Assembly (NCBI RefSeq): GCF_003353175.1
Contig: NZ_QHKS01000001.1
Span: 520,040 to 584,039 of the forward strand
Length of the DNA stretch: 64,000 nucleotides
Direction: 5' to 3'
Origin: Paraburkholderia lacunae
Lineage (GTDB): Bacteria > Pseudomonadota > Gammaproteobacteria > Burkholderiales > Burkholderiaceae
The notes under the pieces were generated by a model, which searched no databases, was not told the DNA's origin, and was given only the letters and a program-made list of their open reading frames with translations. Within the stretch, counting starts at the first letter, position 1; every line of letters begins with the position of its first letter. Below are positions 10,969 to 23,028 of the stretch, piece after piece. The translations under genes were made by a program, and so were the position numbers.

Positions 10969-11904
10969 TCACACTACGGCACGGTGCAAAAGCACCTCGA
11001 AAACGAAACGGCTGCCGACATACGCCAGCAACAGCGCGACGAACGACGCCAGCACCCAGCGCAACGCCGCACGGCCGCGCCAGCCGGACACCTTGCGCGC
11101 GGTCAGCAGCGCGCCGAACATCACCCAGGAAAGAATCGCGAAGACGGTCTTGTGATCGAGCCGCAATGCGCGGTCGACCAGTTGCTCGCTGAACAGGATG
11201 CCCGAGACCAGGGTGAGCGTAAGCAGCACGAAGCCCGCGCCGATCAGACGGAACAGCAGCTTCTCCAGCGTCAGCAGCGGCGGCAAGGTATCGAGCCAAC
11301 TGGATAGCCAGCCGTTCCCCGCTGCGGCCGCATGCCGCTGCGCGAGGCCGCCGCGCATCGCGTGCAGCCGGCGCTCGACCATCAGCATCAGAATCGCGTG
11401 CAGCGCCGCGATCGCGAACAAACCGTACGCGATGTTGGCGATCAGGAAGTGCAGCTTGAACATCGGCGCGGCCGAATACGGCAGTACACGCACGCCGCTG
11501 AACGCGAGCGGCAATAAAGACGCCACGCAGGCGAGCGGCAGCACCAGCAGGCGCAGCCCGTCGAGCGGAAAGAAAAAGCTCTCGATCCAATAGATGCCGG
11601 CGCCGAGCCAGAACATCGCCGACAGCGCGAACGCGAAGCCGAACACCATCGCGTTCTGAGGAAAGATGGTGGTATGCAGCAGCACGCCGTGCGCGAGCAG
11701 CGCGACGAACAGCAGCGCGCGGCCCGACGTGCTCATGCCTGAGGCGGCCGATGAAGCCGCTGAAGCCGGCATGCCCGCGCCGGCCGGCAGCGGCGGCACG
11801 CTCCCGAGCATGGGGCGCACGGCGGCGTGCCGGTGCGAGCGCCAGCCGGCGACGGCGAGACCGCCGTACAGGAGCGCGGTGAGGGCATACAGTACAATAT
11901 CCAT
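10969..11904 (-). CDS. CcsA/HemX-like inner-membrane cytochrome c assembly protein
   Basis: A 311-residue polytopic protein with about eight hydrophobic segments, including VLLHTTIFPQNAMVFGFAFA and ILSWVMFGALL, which fits the cytochrome c assembly protein family (YpjD/CcsA-like). A few conserved His in membrane segments could bind haem. Family members handle haem for cytochrome c maturation or act in haem synthesis; some relatives (CorE/YpjD) are annotated for magnesium or cobalt efflux, so the function is uncertain. It is transcribed away from ffh, with 81 bases between the two starts, and heads the ccsA-PP0621-ampD operon. Confidence 0.8.
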   Translation of the reverse strand: MDIVLYALTALLYGGLAVAGWRSHRHAAVRPMLGSVPPLPAGAGMPASAASSAASGMSTSGRALLFVALLAHGVLLHTTIFPQNAMVFGFAFALSAMFWLGAGIYWIESFFFPLDGLRLLVLPLACVASLLPLAFSGVRVLPYSAAPMFKLHFLIANIAYGLFAIAALHAILMLMVERRLHAMRGGLAQRHAAAAGNGWLSSWLDTLPPLLTLEKLLFRLIGAGFVLLTLTLVSGILFSEQLVDRALRLDHKTVFAILSWVMFGALLTARKVSGWRGRAALRWVLASFVALLLAYVGSRFVFEVLLHRAVV

Positions 11905-11985
11905 ATTCGAAGTTTACACTAGGCCCCTGCTCCGCGACGTCTTCCACTTCGCGCGCTGCCCGGGCCGCACTGTTCATCGCTCCCC

Positions 11986-13353
11986 ATGCTCGACAATCTC
12001 ACTCAACGGATGGCGCGCGTCGTCAAGACGCTGCGCGGCGAAGCCCGGCTCACCGAGGCGAACACCCAGGAAATGCTGCGCGAAGTGCGCCTGGCGCTGC
12101 TCGAGGCGGACGTGGCGCTGCCCGTCGTGCGCGAGTTCATCGCCAAGGTGAAGGAAAAAGCGCTCGGCGAGGAAGTCATCAGCAGCCTGTCGCCGGGTCA
12201 GGCGCTGGTCGGCGTGGTGCAGCGCGAGCTGACCGCGGTGATCGGCGGCGACTACGAAGGCAAGGCTGCCGAACTCAATCTCGCCGTCACGCCGCCGGCC
12301 GTCATCCTGATGGCGGGTCTGCAAGGCGCCGGTAAGACCACCACGGTCGGCAAGCTCGCCAAGTTGCTGCGCGAGAAGTACAAGAAGAAAGTGCTGACCG
12401 TTTCGTGCGACGTCTACCGCCCGGCCGCTATCGCGCAGTTGAAGACGGTGACCGAGCAGGTCGGCGCGGAGTTCTTCCCGTCCGAACCGGATCAGAAGCC
12501 GGTCGATATCGCGCGCGCCGCGGTCGATTGGGCCAAGCGCCACTACCATGACGTGCTGCTGGTCGACACAGCCGGCCGTCTCGGTATCGACGAAGCGATG
12601 ATGCAGGAAATCGCGGCGCTGCACAGCACGCTGAAGCCGGCGGAAACGCTGTTCGTGGTCGACGCGATGCTGGGTCAGGATGCGGTGAACACCGCCAAGG
12701 CCTTCAGCGACGCGCTGCCGCTCACCGGCGTTGTGCTTACCAAGCTCGACGGCGATTCGCGCGGCGGCGCGGCGCTCTCCGTGCGTCATGTAACAGGCAA
12801 GCCGATCAAGTTCGTCGGCGTCGCCGAAAAGCTCGATGGCCTCGAAGTCTTCTATCCGGACCGTATGGCGAACCGGATTCTCGGCATGGGCGACATTCTC
12901 GCCCTTGTCGAAGAAGCGCAGCGCGGTGTGGACGTGCAAGCCGCGCAGAAACTCGCGGACAAGGTCAAGAAAGGCGGCGACTTCGACCTTAACGACTTCC
13001 GCGCGCAACTCTCGCAGATGAAGAATATGGGCGGCCTGTCCACGCTGATGGACAAGCTGCCCGCGCAGTTCCAGCAGGCCGCCGCGGGCGCCGACATGGG
13101 CCAGGCCGAGAAGCAGATGCGCCGCATGGAAGGCATCATCAATTCGATGACACCGCAGGAGCGCGCCAAACCCGAACTCATCAAGGCCACCCGCAAGCGC
13201 CGCATCGCCGCGGGCGCGGGCGTGCAGGTGCAGGAAGTCAACCGCATGCTGAATCAATACGACCAGATGCGCACGATGATGAAGAAGCTCAAGGGCGGCA
13301 ATCTGCAGAAGATGATGCGCGGAATGAAGGGCATGTTGCCCGGCATGCGCTAA
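11986..13353 (+). CDS. ffh: Signal recognition particle protein Ffh
   Basis: GTPase that binds signal sequences with 4.5S RNA and delivers ribosomes to FtsY at the membrane. The 455 residues show the N-terminal four-helix domain, the G domain with GLQGAGKTTTVGKLA (about residue 107), DTAGRLGID and TKLDGDSRGG, and a Met-rich M domain from about residue 330, with the RNA-binding helix region around RRMEGIINSMTPQER. The C-terminus ends in MRGMKGMLPGMR. It is divergent from the ccsA-like gene. No 4.5S RNA gene was found in the window. Confidence 0.98.
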   Translation: MLDNLTQRMARVVKTLRGEARLTEANTQEMLREVRLALLEADVALPVVREFIAKVKEKALGEEVISSLSPGQALVGVVQRELTAVIGGDYEGKAAELNLAVTPPAVILMAGLQGAGKTTTVGKLAKLLREKYKKKVLTVSCDVYRPAAIAQLKTVTEQVGAEFFPSEPDQKPVDIARAAVDWAKRHYHDVLLVDTAGRLGIDEAMMQEIAALHSTLKPAETLFVVDAMLGQDAVNTAKAFSDALPLTGVVLTKLDGDSRGGAALSVRHVTGKPIKFVGVAEKLDGLEVFYPDRMANRILGMGDILALVEEAQRGVDVQAAQKLADKVKKGGDFDLNDFRAQLSQMKNMGGLSTLMDKLPAQFQQAAAGADMGQAEKQMRRMEGIINSMTPQERAKPELIKATRKRRIAAGAGVQVQEVNRMLNQYDQMRTMMKKLKGGNLQKMMRGMKGMLPGMR

Positions 13354-13493
13354 GCTTTACCAAGACGGCGGCGCCCGCGATGCCGTACATGAACGGCTCG
13401 CGCGGCTGACTCCAGGTTTGTGCGGGTTTATTCTGTACCGCGTACCGCCGTTCTCACCCACACTATATATACAGTTATCGCCCGTCAGACGTC

Positions 13494-14045
13494 ATGAACC
13501 GCGAAGAAGCTCTCCACATTTTTAGCCACTCCGAAGAAATCGTTTCGGCCGACGACGTCAACGCGTCGATCAGCGGCATGGCGGCCGCCATCCGCGACGA
13601 AATGAGCGAGGACTTCCCGCTCGTGCTGTCGGTGATGGGCGGCGCGGCGGTGTTCACCGGCATGCTGCTGCCGCACCTCGATTTTCCGCTCGAGTTCGAC
13701 TACATCCACCTGACCCGCTACCGCAACACCACCAAGGGCGGCAACGAGATGCAGTGGCGCGTGGCGCCGGCCGAGTCGGTGAAGGATCGCGTGGTGCTGG
13801 TGCTCGACGACATTCTCGACGAAGGCGAGACGATGGCCGCGATCCGCGACCGCATCCTCGAAATGGGCGCGAAGCGCTTCCTGAGCGCGGTGCTGTGCGA
13901 GAAGATCATTCCGAAGGCCAAGCCGCTGCGCCCGGATTACTGCGGCTTCGAAGTGCCGGACCGCTATGTGTTCGGCTGCGGAATGGATGCCAAAGGCTAT
14001 TGGCGCAACCTGCCGACCATCCGCGCGTTGACCGAAGGGGCGTGA
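13494..14045 (+). CDS. Hypoxanthine/guanine phosphoribosyltransferase
   Basis: Purine-salvage enzyme that makes IMP or GMP from base and PRPP. The PRPP loop is clear in VVLVLDDILDEGETM (acidic pair and downstream Gly-Glu), with the flanking hood and DYCGFEVPDRYVFGCGMD near the C-terminus, as in type I phosphoribosyltransferases. Length is 183 residues. The base specificity is inferred from overall resemblance to the hypoxanthine-guanine type. Its transcript end is the unusual nested hairpin at 14092-14175. Confidence 0.88.
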   Translation: MNREEALHIFSHSEEIVSADDVNASISGMAAAIRDEMSEDFPLVLSVMGGAAVFTGMLLPHLDFPLEFDYIHLTRYRNTTKGGNEMQWRVAPAESVKDRVVLVLDDILDEGETMAAIRDRILEMGAKRFLSAVLCEKIIPKAKPLRPDYCGFEVPDRYVFGCGMDAKGYWRNLPTIRALTEGA

Positions 14046-14091
14046 GTTTCCAGTTTGTACATGCTTGCGGCTGAAGTCGCGGCGACAAAAA

Positions 14092-14175
14092 AAGCGGCCT
14101 TTTTGAACTGCACCCCAAAGGTTGGATCGGTGTCAAACTTTTGGGGTGCAGTTCATTTGCAGGCCGCTTTTTTTT
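14092..14175. terminator. Bidirectional terminator with an element inside its loop
   Basis: The outer stem AAGCGGCCT (14092-14100) pairs with AGGCCGCTT (14161-14169). It is preceded by A and followed by eight T, so it can end both the + strand phosphoribosyltransferase and the minus-strand marC transcript. The loop is about 60 bases because a 52-base inverted-repeat element sits in it. Confidence 0.8.
14104..14155. mobile_element. 52-bp miniature element with IS3-family-like ends
   Basis: Begins TGAACTGCACCCCAAA and ends with its exact reverse complement; homology of the two ends continues for about 20 bases with one mismatch. TG...CA termini and the CACCCCAAAAGTTTGAC wording resemble IS3-family (IS150-type) ends. 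TTT flanks each side, compatible with a 3-base target duplication, although the T-rich terminator makes this ambiguous. It encodes nothing. Confidence 0.7.
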
Positions 14176-14202
14176 ATTGGCTGTGTGACGGTGACGCGCG
14201 TT

Positions 14203-14802
14203 TCATAGCTGGTGCACGAAGGTTCGAATCCCGCCGAGTATCATCTCGACCGAGATGGCCACCAGCACGAGCCCCATCAGCCGCTCGAACGCCATCATCG
14301 CGCGCTCGCCCAGCCAGTTCTGAATCCGCTCGGCGAGCATCAGCACGATCGCGCAGACGATCATCGTGACGGTCAAGGCACCGATCCACTCGAACATCTT
14401 GCCAGGCGCCTGCGACGTCAGCAGCATCACCGTCGCCAGCGCCGACGGACCCGCCAGAGCCGGAATGGCGAGCGGGACGATCAGCGGTTCGCCGCCGCGC
14501 GTGTCGCCGCCAAGCGGACCGTCCGGATGCGGAAACACCATCCGGAGCGCGATTAGAAACAGCACGATCCCGCCGCCGATGCGCAACGACTGATCCGTCA
14601 GGTTCATCATGCGCAGGAACCGGTCGCCGACCACCATGAAGACCAGCAGGATCGCGAAGGCGATCGCCACCTCACGGAGAATGACGACCGTGCGCCGCTT
14701 CGGCGCCACGCCACGCAGACAACTGATGAAGATCGGAATATTGCCGAGCGGGTCGGTGATCAGCAGCAGCAGGACCGTGGCGGACAGGAAGGTGTACTCC
14801 AC
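14203..14802 (-). CDS. MarC-family integral membrane protein
   Basis: A 199-residue protein of six hydrophobic segments, starting FLSATVLLLLITDPLGNIPIF, the usual opening of MarC/UPF0056 proteins. The segments ALAGPSALATVMLL and MFEWIGALTVTMIVCAIVLML are also typical. The family was once linked to multiple antibiotic resistance and is now described as of unknown transport function. It follows proS by 12 bases and is probably co-transcribed with it. It ends before the nested terminator at 14092-14175. Confidence 0.9.
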   Translation of the reverse strand: MEYTFLSATVLLLLITDPLGNIPIFISCLRGVAPKRRTVVILREVAIAFAILLVFMVVGDRFLRMMNLTDQSLRIGGGIVLFLIALRMVFPHPDGPLGGDTRGGEPLIVPLAIPALAGPSALATVMLLTSQAPGKMFEWIGALTVTMIVCAIVLMLAERIQNWLGERAMMAFERLMGLVLVAISVEMILGGIRTFVHQL

Positions 14803-14814
14803 CGTCCGCTCCGC

Positions 14815-16551
<1,737 letters not shown>

Positions 16552-16784
16552 TCAGATTTTCCAAAAGCGGCGGCTCCGGAGGGACCGCCCGAAAGGTGAA
16601 AACGGTGGGGAATCAACGCAGACCCGGCGCAGGCCCGCCAGACCACGGCGCCGACGCTGCCGCGCAAAGCCCTTGTAGCAAGGGGTAAGGCACGGAAAGA
16701 CTGACAGGCTACCGCAAACGCGGCCCTTTTGCGGCGAATCGTTCCATTCTGGTGCGAATCGGTGCGTCGGGACCGTTATCTGTT

Positions 16785-16790
16785 TATAAT
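16785..16790 (+). promoter_or_regulatory. Probable -10 element of rppH
   Basis: TATAAT lies 34 bases before the rppH ATG. I do not see a good -35 at the right distance, so only the -10 is called. Confidence 0.45.
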
Positions 16791-16823
16791 CAAAGCAATT
16801 TTAAAGGATTCGAAGGTGGTTGT

Positions 16824-17558
16824 ATGCTGGATCGTGAAGGCTTTCGCCCGAACGTCGGCATCATCCTCTTGAACGCGCACAACGAGGTGTTTTGGGGCAA
16901 GCGGCTCCGTGAACATTCCTGGCAGTTTCCGCAAGGGGGCATCAAGTACGGTGAGACCCCCGTGCAAGCGATGTATCGGGAGTTACACGAAGAAACCGGC
17001 CTGCTTCCTGAGCACGTCAAGGTGATCGGTCGCACGCGCGACTGGTTGCGTTATGAGGTGCCTGACAAGTTCATCAAGCGCGAAGTACGCGGTCATTACC
17101 GCGGCCAGAAACAAATCTGGTTTTTGCTCCGGATGGTTGGACGCGATTGCGACATCTGCTTGCGTGCCACCGACCACCCTGAGTTCGATGCGTGGCGCTG
17201 GAACGAGTACTGGGTGCCGCTCGACTGTGTGATCGAGTTCAAGCGGGATGTGTATCAGTTGGCGCTGACGGAGCTATCCCGTTTCATGCGCCGGACTGCG
17301 CCGCGTGCGGAAAAACCTGGCGGGCACCATGGGCCGCGTTATCCCCGGATAGCGTCGTCGATGGAAGGTCCGCCGGATTCGACGGTGATGACGGTAACGT
17401 CCGTTAGCATCGAAACATCGATTCACACGACGTCGATCGTGTCCGATTGCGTGCCGGGCTCCGGGTCGGAAACCGAAGTGGGTGCCGCGTCGGGTCAAGA
17501 AGACGAACCGGAGCGCGAAACCGCCGGCTCGCTCTTTCGAAGAGGCGTGCGCAGTTAA
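16824..17558 (+). CDS. rppH: RNA pyrophosphohydrolase RppH
   Basis: Removes pyrophosphate from the 5' end of mRNAs, the step that opens them to RNase E decay. The N-terminus [11 protein letters not shown] and the Nudix box [24 protein letters not shown] fit RppH well. I start at the ATG at 16824, preceded by AAGGTGG. At 244 residues it is about 70-80 residues longer than the E. coli enzyme: after the conserved core (to about residue 160) comes a low-complexity Pro/Ser/Thr/Glu-rich tail not shared with the classic enzyme. The CNP1-like gene follows after 74 bases. Confidence 0.93.
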   Translation: MLDREGFRPNVGIILLNAHNEVFWGKRLREHSWQFPQGGIKYGETPVQAMYRELHEETGLLPEHVKVIGRTRDWLRYEVPDKFIKREVRGHYRGQKQIWFLLRMVGRDCDICLRATDHPEFDAWRWNEYWVPLDCVIEFKRDVYQLALTELSRFMRRTAPRAEKPGGHHGPRYPRIASSMEGPPDSTVMTVTSVSIETSIHTTSIVSDCVPGSGSETEVGAASGQEDEPERETAGSLFRRGVRS

Positions 17559-17632
17559 CAATCTATGCGGCTGTCCATGCCGCCTCTGCTGGCGCGGCTC
17601 GACAGCCGCGCCGGTGTTTCGAGGAAATCATA

Positions 17633-18190
17633 TTGAAAGCACTTGCTCTCGTCGTGGCGTGCGTCGCCACCGGCGCTCTGCTGGCTGGCTGTTCGAGCGC
17701 CGGTAAATCAACCAATAAAGACGACAGCGCGTTCACCTATCTGCTGGACCGGCAGACTACCTGGGTTGAAAACAAGGTGGACACCTTGCCGCCGCTGCCG
17801 CAAGACTCGAACCTGCTGCCCTTCGAGGTTTCCGGCAACACGCCGCTGCAGTTCTCGGTCGACAAAAACGCGCTTAGCGTCGGCACCGACGGCGTGGTGC
17901 GCTATACCGTGGTCGTGACGAGCCCCAGCGGCGCGCGCAATGTGAATTACGAGGGGATTCGCTGCGATACCTACGAATGGCGTCTATATGCGGGCCTGAA
18001 CGCGGATCACGACGGCTGGGACAGAGCTGTCGCGAATGACTTCACGCGCATCGAGAACGGCGCGCTGAACGCCTATCAGGCGGCGCTGTACCAGGATTAT
18101 ATGTGCGCGAACAAGATACCCACGGGCAGCGCGAAGCAGATCGTCGAGAACATCCGCAACAAGCGCACGGCGACCTCAACGATCCGCTGA
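17633..18190 (+). CDS. CNP1-like family lipoprotein
   Basis: A 185-residue exported lipoprotein: Lys start, hydrophobic core and LLAGC with Cys20 as the lipidation site. The TTG at 17633 is chosen because GAGG lies 8 bases upstream and the signal peptide begins there; no ATG fits. The mature part, with FEVSGNTPLQFSVD and RYTVVVTSPSGARNVNYEGIRC, matches the CNP1-like family (named from a Neisseria protein) of unknown function. Two further Cys (in GIRCDTY and YMCANK) could form a disulfide in the periplasm. A strong terminator follows. Confidence 0.85.
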   Translation: MKALALVVACVATGALLAGCSSAGKSTNKDDSAFTYLLDRQTTWVENKVDTLPPLPQDSNLLPFEVSGNTPLQFSVDKNALSVGTDGVVRYTVVVTSPSGARNVNYEGIRCDTYEWRLYAGLNADHDGWDRAVANDFTRIENGALNAYQAALYQDYMCANKIPTGSAKQIVENIRNKRTATSTIR

Positions 18191-18240
18191 GACGTTTTTT
18201 CGAGCGTTCTTCACATCTGAGCGACGCTTCGCAGAAGTAA

Positions 18241-18276
18241 AAAGGCCGTTCCGGCTCACGCTGGAACGGCTTTTTT
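18241..18276. terminator. Bidirectional terminator between the CNP1-like gene and proB
   Basis: GCCGTTCC (18245-18252) pairs with GGAACGGC (18263-18270), with AAA before and six T after. It lies between two converging genes and can end both. Confidence 0.85.
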
Positions 18277-18308
18277 GTATGCAGAGCAGGCCCTGCGGCG
18301 GCGGTGGA

Positions 18309-19427
18309 TCAGATCAGCACGAGGTTGTCGCGGTGAATCAACTCCGGCTCCAGCATGTAGCCGAGTACCGATTCGATATCGCCGCTCGGACGCCGCTGGA
18401 TCAGCTTGGTTTCCGCGCTGCTGTAGTTCGTCAGACCACGCGCGACTTCCCGCCCGGCGACGCTCAGACACGCGATCACTTCGCCGCGCGCAAACGCGCC
18501 CTGCACGCCGACGATGCCGATCGGCAGCAAGCTCTTGCCGCCCTCGGTCAACTTCTCGACCGCGCCGTCGTCGATCACGACGTGGCCGCGCACCTGCAGG
18601 TGATCCGCCATCCATTGCTTGCGCGCCGCCATCCGCGCGGTGCGCGCAATCAGCTGCGTGCCGATCGCTTCGCCCGAGGCGAGTCGCGACAACACATCCG
18701 CTTCGCGACCGCTCGCGATCACCGTGTCGGCGCCGCTGTGCGCCGCGCGCTTGGCGGCGAGAATCTTGGTCAGCATGCCGCCACGGCCGAGGCTCGAGCC
18801 CGCGCCGCCGGCCATCGCTTCGAGTTCCGGCGCGCCGGCGTCGGCTTGCTGGACAAGCGTGGCACTCGGATCCTTGCGCGGGTCAGCGGTGAAAAGACCT
18901 TGCTGATCAGTGAGGATAACGAGCGCGTCCCCTTCGATCAGGTTCGCGACAAGCGCACCCAAGGTGTCGTTGTCGCCGAACTTGATTTCGTCGGTCACGA
19001 CAGTGTCGTTCTCGTTGATGATCGGCACGACGCCCAAGCGCAGCAGGGTCAGCAACGTGGAGCGCGCGTTCAGATAGCGTTCGCGGTCGGCCAGATCGGC
19101 ATGCGTCAGCAGAATCTGTGCGGTCTGGATCGAATGCTCGGCAAAGCGGCTCTCGTAGACCTGCGCCAAGCCCATTTGACCGACGGCCGCGGCCGCCTGC
19201 AGTTCGTCGATTTCGCGTGGCCGCCGGGTCCAGCCGAGCCGCTGCATCCCTTCAGCGATGGCGCCCGAGCTGACCAGCACGACTTCCTTGCCCTGCGCGC
19301 GCAGCGCCGCAATCTGCGCGGCCCAGCGGCCGATAGCAGCATGATCGAGGCCGCGCCCGTCGTTGGTGACGAGGCTCGAGCCGACTTTCACTACCAATCG
19401 CCGTGAATCTGCGATGACGGAACGCAT
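18309..19427 (-). CDS. proB: Glutamate 5-kinase
   Basis: First step of proline synthesis: phosphorylates glutamate to glutamyl-5-phosphate. The kinase domain opens with [16 protein letters not shown] and includes [11 protein letters not shown] and INENDTVV (about residue 145), all standard for ProB. The C-terminal 100 residues form a PUA domain, as in the E. coli enzyme, which is subject to proline feedback. Length 372 residues. It follows obgE by 74 bases in the common obgE-proB order. proA is not here. Confidence 0.97.
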   Translation of the reverse strand: MRSVIADSRRLVVKVGSSLVTNDGRGLDHAAIGRWAAQIAALRAQGKEVVLVSSGAIAEGMQRLGWTRRPREIDELQAAAAVGQMGLAQVYESRFAEHSIQTAQILLTHADLADRERYLNARSTLLTLLRLGVVPIINENDTVVTDEIKFGDNDTLGALVANLIEGDALVILTDQQGLFTADPRKDPSATLVQQADAGAPELEAMAGGAGSSLGRGGMLTKILAAKRAAHSGADTVIASGREADVLSRLASGEAIGTQLIARTARMAARKQWMADHLQVRGHVVIDDGAVEKLTEGGKSLLPIGIVGVQGAFARGEVIACLSVAGREVARGLTNYSSAETKLIQRRPSGDIESVLGYMLEPELIHRDNLVLI

Positions 19428-19501
19428 TGTGCGCGGTCTCCCAAGATAACGCGTGGTGTCTGCCGGCAGCCTCTTTGACGTACCGCCGGCGCTCAGGCTT
19501 G

Positions 19502-20719
<1,218 letters not shown>

Positions 20720-20805
20720 TCAGCTGTTCGGCTAGCCGCACCGCCATGGCCGACTCAATCTCGCGAACTCGTCCGGCGTATTCGTCCGGCGAAAAGCGCT
20801 GCAAT

Positions 20806-20839
20806 AAAAAAAGCCCCGCTAACTTCGCGGGGCCTTTTT
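20806..20839 (-). terminator. Terminator of the rplU-rpmA operon
   Basis: GCCCCGC (20813-20819) pairs with GCGGGGC (20827-20833), with seven A before and five T after, giving a minus-strand T-run of seven. It is symmetric enough to work on both strands. Confidence 0.85.
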
Positions 20840-20868
20840 CCGGTCCTGAAGCCCGTGCCTGATTAAAC

Positions 20869-21132
20869 TCAGACTGCTGCCGGGACGACGTTGACCATGT
20901 GCTTCTTCGCTGCGCCTTTCGTCGAGAACTGGACGTGGCCGTCCGTCAACGCGAACAAGGTGTGATCCTTGCCGATACCGACGTTTTCACCAGCGTGCAT
21001 ACGCGTGCCACGTTGACGCACGATGATGCCGCCAGCGTTGATGGCCTGACCGCCGTAAACCTTCACGCCGAGACGCTTCGATTCAGAGTCGCGGCCGTTC
21101 CGGGACGATCCGCCTGCCTTTTTGTGTGCCAT
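20869..21132 (-). CDS. rpmA: 50S ribosomal protein L27
   Basis: An 87-residue ribosomal protein starting [19 protein letters not shown], the conserved L27 N-terminus that reaches the peptidyl-transferase centre. The body contains [21 protein letters not shown], standard for L27. It follows rplU by 25 bases in the usual operon. The N-terminus needs no processing protease, unlike in Firmicutes, because the sequence begins directly with the conserved motif. Confidence 0.98.
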   Translation of the reverse strand: MAHKKAGGSSRNGRDSESKRLGVKVYGGQAINAGGIIVRQRGTRMHAGENVGIGKDHTLFALTDGHVQFSTKGAAKKHMVNVVPAAV

Positions 21133-21157
21133 TTGATTTGCTCCTTAACCGGTGCGC

Positions 21158-21469
21158 TTACGCGTTGATCGCGTCGATGCGCAGTTCGGTATAGTTCTGG
21201 CGGTGGCCGCCATGCTTCTGGTAGTGCTTCCGGCGACGCATCTTGAAGATGGTCACTTTGGCGTGACGACCTTGCGACACGACGGTAGCCTTGACGGAAG
21301 CCCCACTGACCAGCGGCGTACCGAACTTAATCGATTCGCCTTCGCCCACTGCGAGAACCTGGTCGAGCGTGATTTCAGCGTCAATGTCTGCCGGTATCTG
21401 TTCTACTTTAAGTTTTTCGCCGACGGCAACTTTATACTGCTTGCCACCGGTTTTTATGACCGCGTACAT
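21158..21469 (-). CDS. rplU: 50S ribosomal protein L21
   Basis: A 103-residue 23S rRNA-binding protein. It opens [14 protein letters not shown] and ends with the [16 protein letters not shown] run typical of L21. The ATG at 21469 is preceded by GAGGTTCTCA; longer in-frame extensions upstream are not conserved. A full sigma-70 promoter lies 55 bases upstream. Transcribed away from ispB, as in many betaproteobacteria. Confidence 0.98.
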   Translation of the reverse strand: MYAVIKTGGKQYKVAVGEKLKVEQIPADIDAEITLDQVLAVGEGESIKFGTPLVSGASVKATVVSQGRHAKVTIFKMRRRKHYQKHGGHRQNYTELRIDAINA

Positions 21470-21523
21470 TGAGAACCTCACTCTGTGTTCATTTTTCCCA
21501 CGCACCGCGCGCGGAAACCCGTG

Positions 21524-21552
21524 ATTATACATAGAGTTAGCTGCGCGGTCAA
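21524..21552 (-). promoter_or_regulatory. Sigma-70 promoter of rplU-rpmA
   Basis: On the minus strand TTGACC (21552-21547), 17 bases, then TATAAT (21529-21524). Near-perfect consensus, as expected for ribosomal protein genes. Confidence 0.85.
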
Positions 21553-21672
21553 AACTCGTTGAAAGGCGCCGAACCCGCCGCCCAGCCGCCGTACGGCACC
21601 GGCGCACGCCCTTGCCGTGGCCCGCGTTACGGCGCGCCACAGCCTGCGACCCGGAACTGTCGCGATTCGCCT

Positions 21673-21678
21673 TATAAT
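21673..21678 (+). promoter_or_regulatory. Probable -10 element of ispB
   Basis: TATAAT 26 bases before the ispB ATG. The -35 is weak, and a very short leader would result. Confidence 0.45.
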
Positions 21679-21704
21679 TCGCGGCACTACCCAATTCAGC
21701 CATC

Positions 21705-22697
21705 ATGTCGTCGACTGCCACCCCCTCCTCCAACGCCGCCAGCCTGCTCGCTCCGATCGCCGAAGACATGCAGCAGGTCAATCGCGTCATACGGCACCGT
21801 CTGGCGTCCGACGTGATGCTGATCAATCAGATCTCCGAGTACATCATCAGCGCCGGCGGCAAGCGGCTGCGGCCCGCGTTGCTGCTGCTGGTGGCGGGCG
21901 CGCTGGGTGAAACCACCGGACATCGGCATGAACTGGCCGCAGTGGTCGAATTCATCCATACGGCCACGCTGCTGCACGACGACGTAGTCGACGAATCCGA
22001 TCTGCGGCGCGGCCGGCAGACCGCCAACGCGCTGTTCGGCAATGCGGCGAGTGTGCTGGTCGGCGACTTTCTGTACTCGCGCTCGTTCCAGATGATGGTC
22101 GGCGTAGGCAAGATGCGCGTGATGGAAATCCTGTCGGAGGCGACCAACATCATCTCCGAAGGCGAAGTGCTACAACTGCTGAACATGCACGACGCCGACG
22201 TGGACGAAGGGCGCTACATGCAGGTGATCCGCTACAAAACGGCCAAACTGTTCGAAGCCGCCGCCCAGCTCGGCGCGGTGCTGGCCGGCTCGGATGCGAA
22301 AACCGAAGCCGCGGCGGCAGAATTCGGCCGGCGCATCGGCACAGCGTTCCAGATCATGGACGACTGGCTCGACTACACGGGTACGGCGGAATCGATGGGC
22401 AAGAACGCGGGCGACGACCTGCGCGAAGGTAAACCCACGCTCCCGCTGATCTATCTGATCGAACGCGGCACGCCGGAGCAGTCGGCGCTAGCACGCGAGG
22501 CGATCGAACACGGCGGAACCGACCGTTTCGACACGATTTTCGAGGCCATCACACGTTCCGGCGCGCTGGATCACACGCTCGAATGCGCGAAACAGGAAGC
22601 CCAGGCGGCCGCCGCCGCAATTTCTTCGTTTCCCGATTCCATTTACAAAGAAAGCCTGCTAGAATTATGTTCTTACTCGACGGCAAGACAGTCTTGA
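21705..22697 (+). CDS. ispB: Octaprenyl/polyprenyl diphosphate synthase
   Basis: Long-chain trans-prenyl synthase making the ubiquinone side chain by successive addition of isopentenyl diphosphate. The two Asp-rich motifs are visible: [15 protein letters not shown] (first, about residue 88) and [13 protein letters not shown] (second, about residue 215), along with [12 protein letters not shown]. Length 330 residues. The chain length made cannot be read; Burkholderiales use ubiquinone-8, so octaprenyl is likely. The divergent rplU-rpmA location is the conserved context. Confidence 0.95.
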   Translation: MSSTATPSSNAASLLAPIAEDMQQVNRVIRHRLASDVMLINQISEYIISAGGKRLRPALLLLVAGALGETTGHRHELAAVVEFIHTATLLHDDVVDESDLRRGRQTANALFGNAASVLVGDFLYSRSFQMMVGVGKMRVMEILSEATNIISEGEVLQLLNMHDADVDEGRYMQVIRYKTAKLFEAAAQLGAVLAGSDAKTEAAAAEFGRRIGTAFQIMDDWLDYTGTAESMGKNAGDDLREGKPTLPLIYLIERGTPEQSALAREAIEHGGTDRFDTIFEAITRSGALDHTLECAKQEAQAAAAAISSFPDSIYKESLLELCSYSTARQS

Positions 22698-22745
22698 ACG
22701 AGACTGAAACGCCGGAATAGTCTGAATCGAGTCCGCAGTACAAAT

Positions 22746-22822
22746 CGGGGTGTAGCTTAGCCTGGTAGAGCGCTACGTTCGGGACGTAGAGGCCGGAGGT
22801 TCGAATCCTCTCACCCCGACCA
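22746..22822 (+). tRNA. tRNA-Pro (anticodon CGG)
   Basis: A 77-base tRNA. The acceptor stem CGGGGTG pairs with CACCCCG, the anticodon stem is CTACG/CGTAG with loop TTCGGGA (anticodon CGG), the T arm has GGTTCGAATCC, and CCA is encoded. It starts 48 bases after ispB and may share its transcript; a terminator follows at 22848-22880. Confidence 0.97.
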
Positions 22823-22847
22823 GATTTGCCTTGTTAGCTCAAGGCTC

Positions 22848-22880
22848 AAAAAAACCGCCCAGCTTGCTCGGCGGTTTTTT
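22848..22880 (+). terminator. Terminator after tRNA-Pro
   Basis: CCGCC (22855-22859) pairs with GGCGG (22870-22874), extended by A-T pairs (AAAA/TTTT) and ending in six T. The loop is about ten bases. Confidence 0.8.
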
Positions 22881-23028
22881 GTTTTGGGTCGTACTTTTCT
22901 GTGCCTCTTTTCGCTTTTCATGCGAGACCCGCGCTGAAGTGTCATGTGCGTCAAGCCATCCGGCCAGGCGGCTCGCACGGCCCCCTCTGCTATATTCTCT
23001 CCATCCTGTCCCCTATCCTTCACGACGC

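Noticed and set aside
13354..13493. Possible 4.5S (SRP) RNA next to ffh
   Set aside because: The conserved GGAAGGAAGCA-type loop is not present here or elsewhere that I could see.
14092..14175. Complete insertion sequence or attachment site
   Set aside because: Only 52 bases lie between the inverted repeats; there is no room for a transposase or integrase and no tRNA nearby.
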